Shown: positions 17,447-26,781, numbered from the stretch's first letter. The stretch is DNA of 64,000 nucleotides from DASYTH01 sp035762905 (GCF_035762905.1 NZ_DASUCC010000080.1:1-64000), one strand, 5' to 3'. Notes: generated by a model from the sequence alone, not told the origin. Program-made: numbers and translations.

Positions 17447-18325
17447 GTGTCCACAGTGGAGCAGATCACCGACCCGGTCGCCGCGCACGGTGAGGGCCCG
17501 GTCTGGCACCCCGGCTGGCCCGGCCTGCGCTGGGTGGACATGCTGGCCGGCGACGTGCTCGAACTGAACCGGCAAACCCTTGCGGTGACCCGGTTCCACG
17601 TCAGCGCCGTGGTGGCGGCGCTGCGCCCGTGCGCGGACGGTGGCACGGTGCTCGCCGTGGAGCGCGGATTCGCCCTGGCCGACGCCGACCTGCGCAACGT
17701 GCGCCCGCAGGGCGAGCTGTGGACCGATCCCGGTGTCCGGATGAACGAGGGCGACTGCGACCCGCACGGCCGGTTCTACTGCGGATCGATGGCGTACCGG
17801 GAAACTCCGGGCGCCGGAACGCTGTACCGGCTGAACAGCAACAGCACGGTGAGCGTGGTGCTCACCGGCGTGACCATCTCCAACGGCCTGGCCTGGAGCC
17901 CGGACGGCGGCACCGCCTACTACGTGGACAGCCCCACCCACCGCGTCGACGCGTTCGACTACGACGGCGAGCTGACCGGCCGGCGCACGCTGTTCACCAT
18001 CGACGAGGCGGACGGCGCCCCGGACGGCCTGACCGTGGACGCCGACGGCCGGCTGTGGGTCGCGCTGTGGGGCGGCGGCGCGGTGCGCTGCTACACGCCG
18101 GACGGCCAACTGGTCGAGCAGTTCGACCTACCGGTCCCCCGGGTGACCGCGTGCACGTTCGGCGGGGCCGAACTGGACGAGCTGTACATCACGACCTCCC
18201 GACAGGACACCGACCTGGCGGTCCACCGGCAGGCCGGTGCCCTGTTCCGGGCCCGCCCAGGGGTCAAGGGCCGGCCCGCTCGGACCTATGTCGAAGGCCC
18301 CGCTCTCGTCGTCCAGCCGACGTGA
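17447..18325 (+). CDS. SMP-30/gluconolactonase/LRE-family lactonase
   Basis: The 292-residue six-bladed beta-propeller shows the metal-site residues of the family: the Glu in HGEGPVWH, the Asn in TISNGLAWSPDG and the Asp in GAPDGLTVDADG. Such enzymes hydrolyse aldonolactones to aldonic acids, the step between a sugar dehydrogenase and an aldonate dehydratase, both encoded alongside. GTG 17447 follows AAAGGA. The final ~35 codons are duplicated just after the stop (offset exactly 123 nt), so the present C-terminus (from about residue 285) may differ from the ancestral one. Confidence 0.88.
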   Translation: MSTVEQITDPVAAHGEGPVWHPGWPGLRWVDMLAGDVLELNRQTLAVTRFHVSAVVAALRPCADGGTVLAVERGFALADADLRNVRPQGELWTDPGVRMNEGDCDPHGRFYCGSMAYRETPGAGTLYRLNSNSTVSVVLTGVTISNGLAWSPDGGTAYYVDSPTHRVDAFDYDGELTGRRTLFTIDEADGAPDGLTVDADGRLWVALWGGGAVRCYTPDGQLVEQFDLPVPRVTACTFGGAELDELYITTSRQDTDLAVHRQAGALFRARPGVKGRPARTYVEGPALVVQPT

Positions 18326-18415
18326 CAGGGCACCGACCTCCACGCCCACCGGGAGGCCGGTGCCCTGTTCCGGGCCCGCCCAGGCGTCGAGGGCGGGCCC
18401 ACTCGGACAGTTGCC
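18201..18415 (+). repeat. Tandem duplication of the lactonase gene 3' end
   Basis: Copy 1 starts at 18201 inside the lactonase gene and copy 2 starts at 18324, across the stop codon. Both contain the same 27-nt-plus block encoding AGALFRARPGV, and the offset of 123 nt keeps the reading frame. After the TGA stop, copy 2 still reads QGTDLHAHREAGALFRARPG, so it looks like the former C-terminal coding end left outside the gene. Similarity fades after about 18415. Confidence 0.75.
18372..18400. terminator. Terminator hairpin within the duplicated lactonase tail
   Basis: There is a perfect 10-bp stem, GGGCCCGCCC (18372-18381) and GGGCGGGCCC (18391-18400), with a 9-nt loop. It lies between the convergent lactonase and GH29 genes and inside copy 2 of the duplicated coding sequence. 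The equivalent part of copy 1 pairs less well. Confidence 0.65.
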
Positions 18416-18425
18416 GGGAGCTCCG

Positions 18426-19934
18426 CTACTCCCGGCTGCCCAACGTGATCTCGCTGACCCGCACGGTCCCGCCGCCGACCGCGGAAAGGGCGTGCAGCCG
18501 CACGTAGCGGGCCCGGACCGGACGGAACCGGGCCTGCTTGAGCAGGTGGTCACCGGCCCAGGTGCCCCGGCTCACCTCGCGGAACCGCACACCGTCCACA
18601 CTGGTCTCGACCCGGTAGCCGGTGATGTTGCCCTCGGTCAGGTAGTCGTACTGATGGTTGGTCGCGGTGTCCTGGCGCGGTAGGTAGGCGAGCGTGTCGA
18701 TGCCGGACCGCACCCGGCCGAGGTCCAGCGTGATCGCCTGCGGCGCCGGGGCTTCGGACAGCCACAACGTCTGGTCGGCCTGGCCGTTCCAGCCGAAGTC
18801 GCTGTGCCCGTCGATCAGCGCGGCCGCGGTGCCGCTGGTGGCCGTCGCGGCGACCGGGGTGAGCTGGCGGATCAACTGGTCCGGCTGGGCCGGCAGCGGC
18901 GGACGACCGCGGTCCGGCCGCCACCGCGCGCCGACCTGGTGCAGGGTCTGGACCATGGTCGCGTCCAGCAGGCCCTGCGGGTTGGGCGGGCAGTTGAGGA
19001 TGAACGTGCAGTAGCGCGGTTCCAGGATGTCGAGGTGCCCTTCGACGATCTGCTCCGGGGTGAGCAGCAGGTTCGGCGTCGCCGGGTGCCAGAACCAGCC
19101 GGCCGGGGAGATGGTCTGTCCCTGGCTGGCCGCGAACGTGTTGTCCTCCGGGCAGAACACGCCACCCTTGGGCTCCTCGATGAACAGCAGGTCGGAGTCC
19201 CACGGCACGGTCAGCCCGTTGAGGTCCAGCACCAGGCAGTCGGGCTGGATGGACGCCACGTGCGCGCGGATGTCGCCGAACGAGATGGTGTTGTGGCCGA
19301 GCTTGGGATGCCAGGCCCAGCCGTCGAAGATGAGCAGCGGCACCCGCCCGTACCGGGTGAGCAGCTCGGTCAGCTGGCCCTTGACCAGGTCCAGGTCGAT
19401 CGGTGCCGGCTCGTCCCAGACCGGCGGACCGACCCCGTTGGTGCGGTCCCAGATGGAGAAGTACAGGCACGGCGTGACACCCCGGGACCGGAACGCGTCC
19501 ATGTACTCGCGGACCACGTCGTGCCGGTAGGAACTGCTCATCACGTCGTAGTCGGTGTAGCGCGACGGCCACAGGCAGAACCCGTCGTGGTGCTTGGCGG
19601 TCAGCACGGCGAACCGCATTCCGGCGGCGCGCGCGGCGTCCGCCCACTGGCCGCAGTCCAGCTCGGTCGGGTTGAACGAGAGCGGGTCCTGGTTGGGGTT
19701 GACCCATTCCTGGTCGTGGTACGTGCCCATGTTGAAGTGCAGGAACATCCCGAACCGCCAGTCGACGAACCGCTTCTGCAGCTCATAGCGGTTCCCGGCC
19801 CGATGAGCACCGCCACGGCGACCGTCATCGTCGCGCGCCGGGTCGGCCGCGGCTGGCACCGGCAGCGCGCCCGCCGCCGCCAGCGCTCCGGCCGCGGCAA
19901 GGAAACCGCGGCGGCCCAACGCATCCGTACTCAC
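18426..19934 (-). CDS. GH29 alpha-L-fucosidase with C-terminal F5/8-type (CBM32-like) domain, Tat-secreted
   Basis: The 502-residue protein begins with a twin-arginine signal (GRRGFLAAAGALAAAGALPVPAAA). The GH29 barrel follows with FGMFLHFNMGTYH, LTAKHHDGFCLWPS and the predicted nucleophile D204 in LLIFDGWAW. Residues from about 385 form a discoidin/F5-8C-like domain (ALIDGHSDFGWNG, ITLDLGRV, YVRLHAL). It removes alpha-linked L-fucose from glycans; next to GH12, GH35 and GH31 the likely target is fucosylated xyloglucan side chains. GTG 19934 is preceded by GGGGAGG and overlaps the GH35 stop (GTGA). It is the last gene of the operon. Confidence 0.87.
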   Translation of the reverse strand: MSTDALGRRGFLAAAGALAAAGALPVPAAADPARDDDGRRGGAHRAGNRYELQKRFVDWRFGMFLHFNMGTYHDQEWVNPNQDPLSFNPTELDCGQWADAARAAGMRFAVLTAKHHDGFCLWPSRYTDYDVMSSSYRHDVVREYMDAFRSRGVTPCLYFSIWDRTNGVGPPVWDEPAPIDLDLVKGQLTELLTRYGRVPLLIFDGWAWHPKLGHNTISFGDIRAHVASIQPDCLVLDLNGLTVPWDSDLLFIEEPKGGVFCPEDNTFAASQGQTISPAGWFWHPATPNLLLTPEQIVEGHLDILEPRYCTFILNCPPNPQGLLDATMVQTLHQVGARWRPDRGRPPLPAQPDQLIRQLTPVAATATSGTAAALIDGHSDFGWNGQADQTLWLSEAPAPQAITLDLGRVRSGIDTLAYLPRQDTATNHQYDYLTEGNITGYRVETSVDGVRFREVSRGTWAGDHLLKQARFRPVRARYVRLHALSAVGGGTVRVSEITLGSRE

Positions 19935-22810
19935 TGTCGGACACCTCCCCGTTGGTTGCCGAGCGCCACCAGGCTGACCGGACCCGGTCCGCCCGGCGCG
20001 GCCTCGGGTGCGATCACGGCCAGCGCGAGTGTGTTGCGGCCGTGCTCGTCGAGCAGTCCGGCGGGCAGCACGAAGTCCCGCTGCGGACCGAGGTTGTTGA
20101 TGTACTTGCCGACGTTCCAGCCGTTGAGGAAGATCAGCACGCGGTAGTCGCGGCTGGTGTCGCCGCCGAACCGCAGGCCGACCGGCACGTCCTGGTCGCG
20201 CGGCAGGTCGAGCCGGAACGTGGTGCGGTACCAGGAGATTCCGGGGGTGAGCGGGCCGTCGTCCGGGGTGCCGACCGGGCGCCAGGCCCGGTCCGGGGAC
20301 TCCGGCAGGTGCCAGCCGGCCCGTTCGCCGAACAGGCCGCCGTTGTTCAGCGGGCCACGCATCCGGTCGGCGAGGTCCCGGCCGCCCCGGGTGCCCTGGA
20401 TCCGCCAGGCGATCGGTGCGGACGAGCCCTGCAGCACCGCGCCGGTCAGGCCGCGCGGCTGCTTGAACCGCATGTCGTTGGCGATCCAGTCGTCGTTGTG
20501 GCCCATGTTCTCGACCAGGACGGCGAGCGTGGCGGTGGATCCGGGGGTGAGCAGCCCGGCCGGGATGGCGAAGTCGCCGCGGCCCGGGTCGGGGTTGGGG
20601 TTCGGGTTGTCCGGATCGGTGTCCGCCTGGGTGCCGCCGTTGGCGACACCGAGATAGCGGCCGTTCAGCCACACCTGGTAGATCCCGTTCTTGCCGGTGA
20701 TCGCGTTCAGGGTCACCGCGGTCTCGGCTCCGGTGGCGGTGAACCGGCCGCGATACCAGACGTGGCCGTAGTCGAACCCGTAGTCGCCGGCGTAGAGCAC
20801 CGGCAGGGTCCGGGGCGGCAGCGGGCTGGTCGAGACGGTCTTGTCCGCCACCGTCCAGCCGCGGTCGTCGAAGTCCACTGTGGACTCCGGCGCCTCGGTG
20901 CGCTGCCGCCAGCCGGTCAGCGCCGGCAACCGCACCGGATCCGGGCCGCGGAGCACGGCAAGCAGCGAGCCGCTCGCCGTGCGCCGGGCGTGCACCGGGC
21001 CGGCGTCAACGATCAGCCGACGCGCCGGCGCCGGCCCGAATACTTCCACCTCCCCCGTGGTGGCCAGGTCCGCGCGCAGGTGCACGGCGTCCCGGGAGAC
21101 CTGCGCCGAGCGGGCCAGCGAGGTGCCGCGCACCAGCACCGGTCCGGCGTTGGTGTCCAGGCGCCAGAAGGCGGCCGCGGTCTGGTCGGTACCGAGCAGC
21201 AGCAGCACCGGCCGCCGGCCGCCGTCGCTGACCAGCACCCTGGCCAGTCCGGAGTGGACGTAGTCCAGCCGGAGGTCTCCGGTGGCCGGGTCGTAGGCGG
21301 ACCGGACGGTTCCGTCGAGCACCCGCACGGTGGGCCGGGAGCGGTAGCGCAGCACGGTCGAGCCGGACTCGCCGTCCCGGCCGTAGAGCAGGGCCACGTC
21401 CTTGCCGCCGATGAACGCGTGCGTCATCAGCTCCGAGTTGGACCACACCAGCCGCTGCCCGCCGAGGTCGTAGCCCGCCACCAGGACCTTGGCGTCCCGC
21501 CCGTTCACCCGGACCGGCACGGTGTAGCGGCCATCCGGCGTCATCCAGTCCAATGTGGACTGATCATCGGTCTGCGCCGCCCGGTCGGCGTGCCGGACCA
21601 GCACGAACTGGGTGCGGGTGTCCGGGTTGGCCCGCGCGCTGGTGGCGACGACCGGGTTGGCCGAGGCCGGCGCGGTGGCCGGATCGGTCTTCGTCAGCGG
21701 CGCCACCGAGGTGACGAAGTAGCCCTGGCGCTTGAACTCGTCGTACTTGTCGGTGTGCTGACGGGCTTCGGTGATCGCCGCGCCGTAGTCGTAGGAGGTG
21801 TAGACGTCGTTGGGTTGGCCCAGCCAGCCCCAGTTGGTGCCGCCGTAGGTCATGTAGTAGCCGTATAGCGTGGCGCCACTGGTGATCAGGTTGGATTTGT
21901 AGAAGAACTTCATGTAGCTCGGCCCGGTCAGCTCGGCGCAGCCCTCGTAGCCGGCCCGGTTCAGGTCGATCGCGCCGGCCTGGTACTCGGCCGCGTAGAC
22001 CGGCGCGTCGTCGCGCAGCCGCTCGGTGATGCCCTGGCCCCACGGCCCCCAGACGTCCGGCGTCTGGCACTCGAAGGACTGGGGATAGTCGTCCACGCCC
22101 GGAATCTGCACCGCGCCCGGCCCGGTTCCCCAACTGGACGACCATTCCGCGGCGTCACAGCAGGCGTTGTGGGTGATCGGCACGTCGATGTCGGCCGCCC
22201 GGGCCTGGTCCTGGAGGTCCTGCATGTATGCGGCGGAGGTGTTCACCGCGTATTCGTTCTCCACGTTGTACAGCAGTACCGAACCGCCCCGGGTGACCTG
22301 GTGCCGTGCGATGATCGGGTTGATCCGGCCGAGCCATTCCCGGTAGGCCGCGGTGTAGCCGGGGTCGGACGACCGCGCCCGGCCGGGAACCTGCTTGAGC
22401 CAGGCCGGGAAGCCGCCGCCGCTCACCTCGGCGTTGATGTACGGGCCTGGCCGGACCACCGTGTACAGCCCGACCTCCTCGGCCAGGCGCAACAGCTTGT
22501 CCACGTCCCGCACGCCGGTGAAGTCGTACACGCCCGGCGCAGGCGAGTGGTAGGCCCAGTTGAAGTACAACGAGACGCCGTTGAACCCGGCGGCCTTGAT
22601 CCGTTCCAGCACGTCCCGCCACAGCTGCTGGCTGGGCAGCCGGAAGTAGTGGAACTCCCCGCCCCACAGGAACAGCCGCTTCCCGTCGACGCTGACGGAG
22701 TGGTGGTCGTAGCTGACCGTGTGCACCGGCCGGGTCTGCGGCTCCGCCGAAGCCGGTGGCACGGCGAGGAATCCCGCGATCAGCAGCGCCGCGAGCAACC
22801 GTCGCGTCAT
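19931..22810 (-). CDS. GH35 beta-galactosidase, secreted
   Basis: The 959-residue protein has a Sec signal peptide (LLAALLIAGFLAVPPASA). The GH35 barrel contains GGEFHYFRLP, the general acid E186 in YNVENEYAVN and the nucleophile E275 in VYAAEYQAG, plus YMTYGGTNWGWLG. Several beta-sandwich domains follow, including jelly rolls with GYDFGYGHVWYRGRF-type and LNGWNVGKYINNLGPQ segments. It removes terminal beta-galactose, here probably from xyloglucan L-type side chains after defucosylation. ATG 22810 overlaps the GH12 stop (ATGA), and its own stop overlaps GH29, so expression is strongly coupled. Confidence 0.9.
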   Translation of the reverse strand: MTRRLLAALLIAGFLAVPPASAEPQTRPVHTVSYDHHSVSVDGKRLFLWGGEFHYFRLPSQQLWRDVLERIKAAGFNGVSLYFNWAYHSPAPGVYDFTGVRDVDKLLRLAEEVGLYTVVRPGPYINAEVSGGGFPAWLKQVPGRARSSDPGYTAAYREWLGRINPIIARHQVTRGGSVLLYNVENEYAVNTSAAYMQDLQDQARAADIDVPITHNACCDAAEWSSSWGTGPGAVQIPGVDDYPQSFECQTPDVWGPWGQGITERLRDDAPVYAAEYQAGAIDLNRAGYEGCAELTGPSYMKFFYKSNLITSGATLYGYYMTYGGTNWGWLGQPNDVYTSYDYGAAITEARQHTDKYDEFKRQGYFVTSVAPLTKTDPATAPASANPVVATSARANPDTRTQFVLVRHADRAAQTDDQSTLDWMTPDGRYTVPVRVNGRDAKVLVAGYDLGGQRLVWSNSELMTHAFIGGKDVALLYGRDGESGSTVLRYRSRPTVRVLDGTVRSAYDPATGDLRLDYVHSGLARVLVSDGGRRPVLLLLGTDQTAAAFWRLDTNAGPVLVRGTSLARSAQVSRDAVHLRADLATTGEVEVFGPAPARRLIVDAGPVHARRTASGSLLAVLRGPDPVRLPALTGWRQRTEAPESTVDFDDRGWTVADKTVSTSPLPPRTLPVLYAGDYGFDYGHVWYRGRFTATGAETAVTLNAITGKNGIYQVWLNGRYLGVANGGTQADTDPDNPNPNPDPGRGDFAIPAGLLTPGSTATLAVLVENMGHNDDWIANDMRFKQPRGLTGAVLQGSSAPIAWRIQGTRGGRDLADRMRGPLNNGGLFGERAGWHLPESPDRAWRPVGTPDDGPLTPGISWYRTTFRLDLPRDQDVPVGLRFGGDTSRDYRVLIFLNGWNVGKYINNLGPQRDFVLPAGLLDEHGRNTLALAVIAPEAAPGGPGPVSLVALGNQRGGVRQ

Positions 22811-23562
22811 CGGATGTCCGCGGTGTAGGAGTCGACGTCGAGCCGGCCGCTGCCGATGAACACCTCGGTGCCGTGCTCGATGCTGGACAGGTACTTGGTG
22901 TTGCTCATCCAGCCGCGGGAGATGAGGTTGTTCAGGAAGTCCTGCATGTGCAGGGTGGCCGAGGTGGCGTTGGACCGGCGGATGAACGAGAAGACGTTCC
23001 AGCCGATGTTGCCGCGGTAGAGGTCCCAGCTGGTGCCGGCGATGTTCACCGTGCCCTGGAAGGTGCCGAGCGGCCCGGCCCCACCGGACCGGTAGGTCCA
23101 GATCATCACCTCGTCGGTGGGGTTGTCCGGCCAGTCCGGGTTCGGGATGGTGTGCAGCCACAGGTCGTAGGCGACGTTCATGGTGCCCGAGCCGGACACC
23201 CGGTAGCGCACGTCGGTGAAGATGTCCCGCCCGGCGTTGAGCCGGACCGGCAGCTCGGTGCCGCCGGTCTTCCAGCCCCAGTGCCAGCCGAGCACGCTGC
23301 TGGTGAAGGACTTCACCTGGCTGGGCTGCCCGGACCAGGTCCAGCTGGTGTTCCAGCCGATGGTGGCGCCGGACCTGGTGTCGGACAAGCACTGCGAGCC
23401 GGAGCCGGCGCTCTGGCCCCACAGGTTGTTGTTGACGTAGTACTTGCCGAGCGTGATCGTGCCGAACGCGGTACAGGTGGTGGCCGCCTGTGCCGGCGTG
23501 GCGGGGGCAAGGACCACCGCGGCGCAGGCCGCGGCGAGCAGGGATGCCGTCTTGCGCAACAT
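22807..23562 (-). CDS. GH12 endo-beta-1,4-glucanase / xyloglucanase, secreted
   Basis: The 251-residue single-domain GH12 enzyme has a Sec signal peptide ending ATPAQA. The predicted nucleophile is E151 (PTDEVMIWTY) and the acid/base E233 (EHGTEVFIG). There is no carbohydrate-binding module. GH12 enzymes cut beta-1,4-glucans; several are specific xyloglucanases. In this operon, between a secreted GH3 and beta-galactosidase/fucosidase genes, cleavage of the xyloglucan backbone is the most likely job (inference). ATG 23562 lies 27 nt after the GH3 gene; its stop overlaps GH35. Confidence 0.88.
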   Translation of the reverse strand: MLRKTASLLAAACAAVVLAPATPAQAATTCTAFGTITLGKYYVNNNLWGQSAGSGSQCLSDTRSGATIGWNTSWTWSGQPSQVKSFTSSVLGWHWGWKTGGTELPVRLNAGRDIFTDVRYRVSGSGTMNVAYDLWLHTIPNPDWPDNPTDEVMIWTYRSGGAGPLGTFQGTVNIAGTSWDLYRGNIGWNVFSFIRRSNATSATLHMQDFLNNLISRGWMSNTKYLSSIEHGTEVFIGSGRLDVDSYTADIR

Positions 23563-23588
23563 GTTTTCGCCTCTTGGCTATTCAGGTT

Positions 23589-26500
23589 TCATCGCAGGGA
23601 GAAGGTGCTGATCCTTTGATCTCCGGTGAACACGAGGTACACGTCGTGCCGGCCGCTTGCGCCGGTCAGCCGCGCGGTCGCCGTGGTGTAGACGTACTTG
23701 TCACCAGTGCTCGGCACGGTTGCGGTACCGACCAGGCGGCCGTTCACCGGGTCGTCCAGCCGAATCTGGATGGACGTGGGGCCGGCCTCCGCCCGGGCCA
23801 CCCTGGCCCGGAAGTTTCGTGCGCCCGAGCGGAGGTCGGCGTCGGTGAACTTGACCCAGTCGCCCGCGGTGGCGCCGACCGCGTCGCCGCGCACCTTGCT
23901 CTCGTCGACCAGGTCAACCCCGGAGTAGTCGTCGAAGTCGATCGCCCGGGTGTCGCTGCCGAGGCCGCGCGCCGGAATCCGGTCGCCGTCGACCCGCAAC
24001 GTGGTCCGCTGCCGGATGTCCGCGAGCGAGGCGCCGACCAGGACGTCGTGCGTGGCCGACTCGACCACCCAGCGTCCCCGGGTCACGTCCCAGTGCGCGA
24101 GGTCTGCCGCGGGCAGCCGCAGCCGCACCGTCTTGCTCTGCCCCGCTTCCAGGTGCACCCGCTGGAACGCGCGCAGCTGCGCGACCGGCTGCTTGTCCCG
24201 GGAGGTGCGCTGGTGGGTGTAGAGCTGGACCACCTCGTCGCCGGCCCGCCGCCCGGTGTTGGTCACCCGGACGCTCACCTCGACCGTCCCGTTCGGACGG
24301 ACGCGGGTGTCGCTGAGCCGAATGTCGCCGTAGCGGAACGTGGTGTAGGACAGCCCGTGCCCGAAGGCGTAGAGCGGGTCGCCGCGGTAGTAGAGGTAGG
24401 TGCGGTCGGTCTTGATGATGTCGTACTCGAGGATGCTGGGCAGGTCGGCGTCGGACCGGTACCAGGTCTGGGTGAGCCGGCCGGCCGGGTTGACGGCACC
24501 GAACAGCACGTCGGCAACGGCGTGCCCGGTCTCCGCCCCGGCATGCGTGGTCCACAGGATCGCCGGGACGTTCTGCTGCTCCCAGTTGAGCGTTGTCGGG
24601 TAGCTGTTCTCCACCACGACGATCGTGTTCGGGTTGGCCCGGTGCACGGCCTGGATCAGTGCGGACTGGCTCTCGGCCAGCGCCATCGTGGTCCGGTCGT
24701 GGTCCTCGCGGCCGTTGATGAACGGCATGCTGCCCACCACGACCACCGCGGCGTCGGCTCCGGTCGCGGCCGCGACCGCGCTGTCGATCCCGCTGCTGAG
24801 CGTCTCCTTGGTGAACCGGGTGGCGCCGGCGGCGTCGGTGGCGCCAAGGGTCAGGGTGCCGTCCGCGGCGACCGTGACGTAGTTGTTCGGGCCCTCCCAG
24901 TCGTTGGGGGTCTCGAACCCGGCGTAGCGGATCACGAAGGTGCCGTTCCCGGCGTCCTCCAGCTTGAACTGCTGCTGGACGAACCAGTCCCGGGGCTGCG
25001 GCGCGCGGTTGACGAACGGGCTGGTGGCGCCGAAGTCGAACCGCTCGACGTAGCGCCCGTTGGCCACGCTGCGCAGGGTCAGCACGCCCTGGCCCCAGTC
25101 GAACACGTCGAACTGTTCGGTGGCGCCCGCGCCGGTGCCGGCGGCGCGCAGCAGTTCGCCGTCCGCGTCGGTCCCGGCGGTGACATAGCGGCCGGTCGCG
25201 GCCTCGCGCAGCGCGATCCGGTCCACCGCCTCGGTGTCGGCCACCCGGGCACCGCCGCCCAGCCGCTCGCGGATGCCGTCCAGCGGGGTGACCCGGTACG
25301 GCAGGGCGCCGGAGTACCAGTCGGTGTAGAGGGTCTTCTCCAGCGGGCCGATCACCGCGACGTTCCTGGTCCTGGCCGGGTTCAGCGGCAGCGCGCCGGT
25401 GTTCTTCAACAGCACCATGGCCTCGCCGGCCACCTTGCGGGCCAACGCCTGGTGCGCCGGGCTGTTCACCACGTCCTTGGTGATGCCCGCGTACGGGCCG
25501 CGGTCCGGGTCGAAGTCGCCGAGCCGGAACCGCACGCTGAGCACGTGTCGCACCGAGGTGTCGATGTCGGCCTCGGTGAGCAACCCCTGGGCCAGCGCGT
25601 CGCGGATGTGCCCGATGGTGGGCGCGGAGTTCTGGTTGTCCACGGTGAAGCTGTCCAGGCCGGCCTTGAGCGTGGCGGCGAAGCCCTCGGCGTTGGTGGC
25701 GTAGTACTGCTCCGAGCCGGTCAGGTTGTACGGCGCGAACGCGTCACTGACGTTGTAGAGCGTCTTGTCGGTCCAGGTCCGCACCACGTCGTTGAAGTCC
25801 GGGTTGACCGTGTTGGGCCGGCCGTTGACCAGGTTGTAGGCGCCCATCACGCCGGTGGCCGCGTCGGCGGAGATGGCCGGCTTGAAGGCCGGCTCGTCGT
25901 ACTCGCGCAGCACCCGGGGACGCAGGTTGGACGATGCGGTGTCCCGGCGGATCTCGTTGTTGTTGGCCAGGTAGTGCTTCAGCACCGGCGCGGTCTTGAG
26001 ATAGAACGGGTGGTCGCCGGAGAGACCCTTGCCGTAGGCGGTGGAGATCTGCCCGGTGAGGAACGGGTCCTCGGAGTAGCCCTCCTCGTTGCGGCCCCAG
26101 CGCGGGTCGCGCAGCAGGTTCACCACCGGCGCCCACACCTGCACGCCCCAGACCCCGGGCGCCTCCGAGTTGAAGCCGCGCGCCTCGTCGCCGACCACCG
26201 AGCCGACCTGCCTGATCAGCGCCGGGTTCCAGGTCGAGGCCAGCCCGACCGCCTGCGGGAACACCGTCGCGGTCGCGGTCACCACCGCGCCGTTGTTGTT
26301 CCGGTCCGTGGTCCAGCCGAGTCCGTGCAGCGCCTCGGTGCCGGCCTTGAACTCGGGGATGCCCAGCCGCGGGATCGCCGGCTGGAACTGGTGCAGCAAC
26401 GAGATCTTCTCGTCCAGCGTGAGCCGGCGCAGGAGGTCGTCCACCCGCGCCGACAGCGGCGCGGCGGGATCTTGGAAGGGATACGCGGGCGCGCGATGCG

Positions 26501-26597
26501 CCGCCGCGACCGGGCCGGTGAGGCCAACCATCAGAGCGACGGAGACGGCAAGGACGCCGAACCGGCGCGAATGGGCAGGGACACGTCGGATCCTCAT
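23589..26597 (-). CDS. Large secreted GH3 beta-glycosidase with fascin-like insert and C-terminal CBM6-like domain
   Basis: The 1002-residue enzyme has a Sec signal (VLAVSVALMVGLTGPVAAA). The GH3 barrel has NLLRDPRWGRNEEGYSEDP and LKHYLANNNE, with the probable nucleophile Asp in LYNVSDAFA. The second domain is interrupted at about residues 455-590 by a fascin/ricin-type beta-trefoil (EAATGRYVTAGTDADGELL). A fibronectin-III-like domain follows, and the last ~130 residues look like CBM6 (AIDFDDYSGVDLVDES, SIQIRLDDPVNG). It should release terminal glucose or xylose from oligosaccharides outside the cell. ATG 26597 has GGAG at 8 nt. It is the first gene of the GH3 > GH12 > GH35 > GH29 operon, 35 nt from a perfect LacI-type palindrome. 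Confidence 0.88.
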   Translation of the reverse strand: MRIRRVPAHSRRFGVLAVSVALMVGLTGPVAAAHRAPAYPFQDPAAPLSARVDDLLRRLTLDEKISLLHQFQPAIPRLGIPEFKAGTEALHGLGWTTDRNNNGAVVTATATVFPQAVGLASTWNPALIRQVGSVVGDEARGFNSEAPGVWGVQVWAPVVNLLRDPRWGRNEEGYSEDPFLTGQISTAYGKGLSGDHPFYLKTAPVLKHYLANNNEIRRDTASSNLRPRVLREYDEPAFKPAISADAATGVMGAYNLVNGRPNTVNPDFNDVVRTWTDKTLYNVSDAFAPYNLTGSEQYYATNAEGFAATLKAGLDSFTVDNQNSAPTIGHIRDALAQGLLTEADIDTSVRHVLSVRFRLGDFDPDRGPYAGITKDVVNSPAHQALARKVAGEAMVLLKNTGALPLNPARTRNVAVIGPLEKTLYTDWYSGALPYRVTPLDGIRERLGGGARVADTEAVDRIALREAATGRYVTAGTDADGELLRAAGTGAGATEQFDVFDWGQGVLTLRSVANGRYVERFDFGATSPFVNRAPQPRDWFVQQQFKLEDAGNGTFVIRYAGFETPNDWEGPNNYVTVAADGTLTLGATDAAGATRFTKETLSSGIDSAVAAATGADAAVVVVGSMPFINGREDHDRTTMALAESQSALIQAVHRANPNTIVVVENSYPTTLNWEQQNVPAILWTTHAGAETGHAVADVLFGAVNPAGRLTQTWYRSDADLPSILEYDIIKTDRTYLYYRGDPLYAFGHGLSYTTFRYGDIRLSDTRVRPNGTVEVSVRVTNTGRRAGDEVVQLYTHQRTSRDKQPVAQLRAFQRVHLEAGQSKTVRLRLPAADLAHWDVTRGRWVVESATHDVLVGASLADIRQRTTLRVDGDRIPARGLGSDTRAIDFDDYSGVDLVDESKVRGDAVGATAGDWVKFTDADLRSGARNFRARVARAEAGPTSIQIRLDDPVNGRLVGTATVPSTGDKYVYTTATARLTGASGRHDVYLVFTGDQRISTFSLR

Positions 26598-26631
26598 GAG
26601 CACGCTCCATCGGGGCTCAGTCGAATGCGGC

Positions 26632-26649
26632 TGTCGAAGCGCTTCGACA
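26632..26649. promoter_or_regulatory. LacI-type operator A of the xyloglucan operon
   Basis: TGTCGAAGCGCTTCGACA is a perfect 18-bp palindrome 35 nt before the secreted GH3 start. Its core GAAGCGCTTC recurs before the importer operon (32256-32265), and variants lie at 26723 and 33352. Confidence 0.75.
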
Positions 26650-26722
26650 CGGTCGCCGATCGTCGGAGGGTCGTTTGCAGTTCTGGGGTGGTGCCGTGGT
26701 CTCCGCCCTAATGATCAACTCA

Positions 26723-26736
26723 TCGAAGCGGTTCAA
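26723..26736. promoter_or_regulatory. Degenerate second operator before the xyloglucan operon
   Basis: TCGAAGCGGTTCAA matches the palindrome at 26632-26649 with two differences and lies 126 nt before the GH3 start. Two sites about 90 bp apart could allow looping (inference). The rest of 26598-26781 holds no gene. Confidence 0.5.
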
Positions 26737-26781
26737 CGCGTAACGGCGATGTTAAGCGGTCAGGTGGCGGCGGACAAGGGT

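Noticed and set aside
23490..26711. 1073-codon open frame on the plus strand
   Set aside because: It is antisense to the secreted GH3 gene, has low-complexity composition and no ribosome binding site or motif.
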